From assembly GCA_018398805.1 (NCBI GenBank), contig JAGFBZ010000258.1, forward strand, positions 2,852,001 to 2,916,000: a DNA stretch of 64,000 nt, in the 5' to 3' direction. The translations under genes were made by a program, and so were the position numbers. Numbering within the stretch: the stretch's first letter is position 1; every line of letters starts with the position of its first letter. The DNA is from Hirundichthys speculiger. Lineage: Eukaryota; Chordata; Actinopteri; Beloniformes; Exocoetidae. Below, piece by piece: positions 61,831 to 64,000 of this stretch. The notes beneath the pieces are model-generated. The model was not told the DNA's origin and made no database searches. It saw only the letters and a list, made by a program, of their open reading frames with translations.

Positions 61831-64000
61831 ACCTTTTTGCTATAGCAATGAAACCACTCAGGTATAAAAGGTACCAGAGCAGCTATGATAAGATTTTTGG
61901 CTATCAGATATTGCAAAAATTTATTAAGAAATGTGTGCCAGTGTTTTTAAAGTACCATTAAAGTGAGCGGTGGGGTGAAGGTGGAATTTTAGAGGCTGGG
62001 CGGGTTGAGTGAAATTGCTTCAACAACCCTCAGTCTCACTTCCTCATCCCTATGTTTCACCTCTCTGTTCTATTTGAAGTCATTTTGACGCCTCGGGGTC
62101 TCAATGGTGGACACTGACAACACTGGCTCCACTGTCTGCTTCTGGGAGTGTGTGTTTGTGCATGCAGGGGCGTGAGCACTCTAGCACCACAATAGGTCTC
62201 TCTCTGATTTTATCTGTAGTGTCATGCAGTGTCATATATTTCAATTCCTCAGTGATGGAGCACGGTGTTTAGCTTGTTGTGACTAGATGGTGTGGTAAAT
62301 TATAGAAGTTGCTGTGCAACAAATCACTGTCACAAATACGCTCCATGGTAAAGCACTCTTTTAGGAGGATGATGAACTTGGACCAAAAAAAAAAAAGAAG
62401 ACAGGAAACTGGAATGACAACAAAGTTGAGCTGCTGGCTGCTTGTGCTGAGGAAGACATTTCTGTTCAGAATAGTGACATGATCCAGTCATCTGTGATTA
62501 AAATTGTTGAAACAAGCTGAAAGATGCAGTTTTACAGAAGTAAATTGCTAGTGATGAATGAACTTAAATAACTTATGAAAAGAAAAAAAATTCCATGGCA
62601 TTTTTAGAATCATGTTGCTAAAGAAGCAGTGGGTGAGAGAGTTTCATATGGGACTTCAGCCATCAGGAAGTTCCTCAGCTGTTGCTGGAAGAGTTGCCAA
62701 CCTTCAGGAGAGGGTTAGTCAGTCAGTCAGTCAGCACTGCTGAGCCTTACAGATACTTCCACAGATTAACATCGGAGGAAAGCACTGGGTAGTTTCTGTC
62801 TCAGCCTCTTTTGATTCAGAGGCGTGATAGCAGTGGGCGAGGGAGCTGGTGATACTTTGATATGTGCAATTCCATATGGAGCAACAGCCGGTCAGCAAAT
62901 CTCAGGGCTCTTGTGAACAGTTTGAGATATACAGTAGAATCAGGAATGAAGTGGCAGGAGCAGCCAGTGAGCTTCAGAAGGAAGAAGGGCCTGGAGGTAT
63001 CTTCTTTAGTACCACTGAGTCTGAATGTTGGCCAGCCATGTTTAAATTGCATTTAAGGTCTGTCTGAATGTTTACAGTTTCTCTCTCCCATGGGTTTTGT
63101 GTCTGAAAGCAGAATGTCAGCTCATCCCTTCATGTTCACAGAGAATTCAGCTTATATGAGAGTGGTGCGTCCTCTGGTTGAGTACTGGTTTCAACAGTTT
63201 GAGGCTGGAAATAGCTCATTTGAAGGACCTATTATTCCTGATTATCTCAATCCAAATCTAAACCACTTTTTGACCAAGCAGTTTAGCCTTCTATGTAATA
63301 ACATCAAACAACAACCACTGGCCAATAAAGATGTACAAATTAGATCAATGTACTGTGCTAAAATAATTTTAATTGACATGTTGCGCTTTTCAAATATTTC
63401 TGTGATGTCAAAGTGTCAAAGGGAGAGAGATGAGATATAGATGTAGACTTCAGTCCTGTTGGTACAGGTTTGAAGTTCATTCATAGATTTTTTTTTTTTT
63501 TTTTTTGGTTTTCTTTCAGCTACTTGTGTAAATTTATCAAAATAAAAAAAAAATGATTGCTAGATCTAGACATCCACTTTCACCTCTGAACCAAACTTAT
63601 AAAGACTGTCTGACAATACGACAAACTTATAGTGCAGTGTTGCTTCTCAAATCAGTATCCTTTGCTACACTTCGCCTAATGGTGGGAGTTTGTCCTTCTC
63701 TTAAAAAGCAGCATCTTCTGGAATTTAATTTTTTTCAGTGGAAATGAGATGCATAGCAAAAGAATGAGAGGGACAAAGACCTTGCTGCTAAACAGGAGCT
63801 GCAGTTTGGAGGGATTCTGTCTGTGTAAATATTCAGCAAGGTGATGATGAGAGTGGAAGCAGTTCATGAACAATATGGAGCAGGCGAAGGAGTGGCCAGT
63901 GGAACGAAAGGCAACTTGAGAACTCCAGCAATGAAGAATGAAGGACCAAGTCCATCATGAAAATTAGAAATAAGATATATATGACAAAACCAAAAGCACA

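Larger units (their letters stand above)
57861..64000 (+). other. erc1: ERC1 intron (5' part), exon beyond window
   Basis: The expected next ERC1 exon (start ThrGlnAsnArgMetLysLeu in mammals) was not found up to 64000, so this is the opening of another intron. It contains a hAT-like left end (58866), a GGGTGTCAAAC element with a perfect palindrome (60497-60800), a Tc1-like remnant (61480-61830), an AGTC short tandem repeat (about 62717-62737) and a poly-T at 63488-63506. The 116-codon open frame at 63090-63440 has no recognisable homology or splice partner. Confidence 0.75.

Noticed and set aside
63090..63440. Plus-strand 116-codon open frame in the last intron
   Set aside because: No homology recognised and no promoter or splice context; a length like this is expected by chance in AT-rich DNA. 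A protein database search would be decisive.
63480..63560. Strong-looking acceptor (long poly-T then TTTCTTTCAG at about 63511-63520)
   Set aside because: The following bases quickly hit a stop in every usable frame and do not match the expected ERC1 segment TQNRMKLM.

Overview
The window is vertebrate nuclear DNA, almost certainly from a teleost fish. It is one stretch of a long multi-exon gene on the + strand, and nearly everything else is intron full of interspersed repeats. The teleost call rests on the repeat types: L2/Rex-like LINE fragments, Tc1-like transposase remnants, hAT elements with 8-bp target-site duplications, TTAA-flanked short elements and long dinucleotide tracts. There is no prokaryotic, viral or CRISPR content. 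Apart from the host exons, open frames are short and show no recognisable family or are shadows of repeats.

The gene is ERC1 (ELKS/CAST family; RAB6-interacting presynaptic active-zone and cortical scaffold). Five full-size coding exons of its C-terminal coiled-coil region are present: 2229-2422, 17957-18092, 20818-20949, 29456-29616 and 57715-57860. Splice phases agree across every junction. A 12-nt neuronal-type microexon (7363-7374) lies in the first complete intron and would add a Ser-Leu-Ala-Ser insert where mammalian ERC1 has Ser-Leu-Thr-Ser. Sequence features favour ERC1 over ERC2, including the 44-codon cassette exon 20818-20949. The first ERC exons lie upstream of the window and the final ones downstream.

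The last ERC1 exon in the window carries a net 2-bp deficit against the family. It shifts the frame and makes a TAG stop at 57833-57835, while the codons after the lesion still match the family in the other frame. This is either a recent lesion or polymorphism, or an assembly/base-calling error.

Layout: 1-2228 intron with a LINE fragment; 2229-2422 exon; 2423-17956 intron with the microexon, a small inverted-repeat element, a Tc1 remnant, a Harbinger-like element and a complete 1,190-bp hAT element; 17957-20949 two exons around a 2.7-kb intron; 20950-29455 intron with a long pyrimidine-rich stretch and one terminal-inverted-repeat element; 29456-29616 exon; 29617-57714 a 28-kb intron with several nested transposon insertions, LINE pieces, a large AT/GTAT satellite and a Helitron-like end; 57715-57860 the frameshifted exon; 57861-64000 intron with hAT-like and Tc1-like remnants and a perfect 45-bp palindrome.

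No new multi-gene system was found. The observations most worth checking are the microexon with its splicing signals, the frameshift, and the nested-transposon stratigraphy, including an unclassified 1.58-kb insertion that splits a LINE endonuclease frame.
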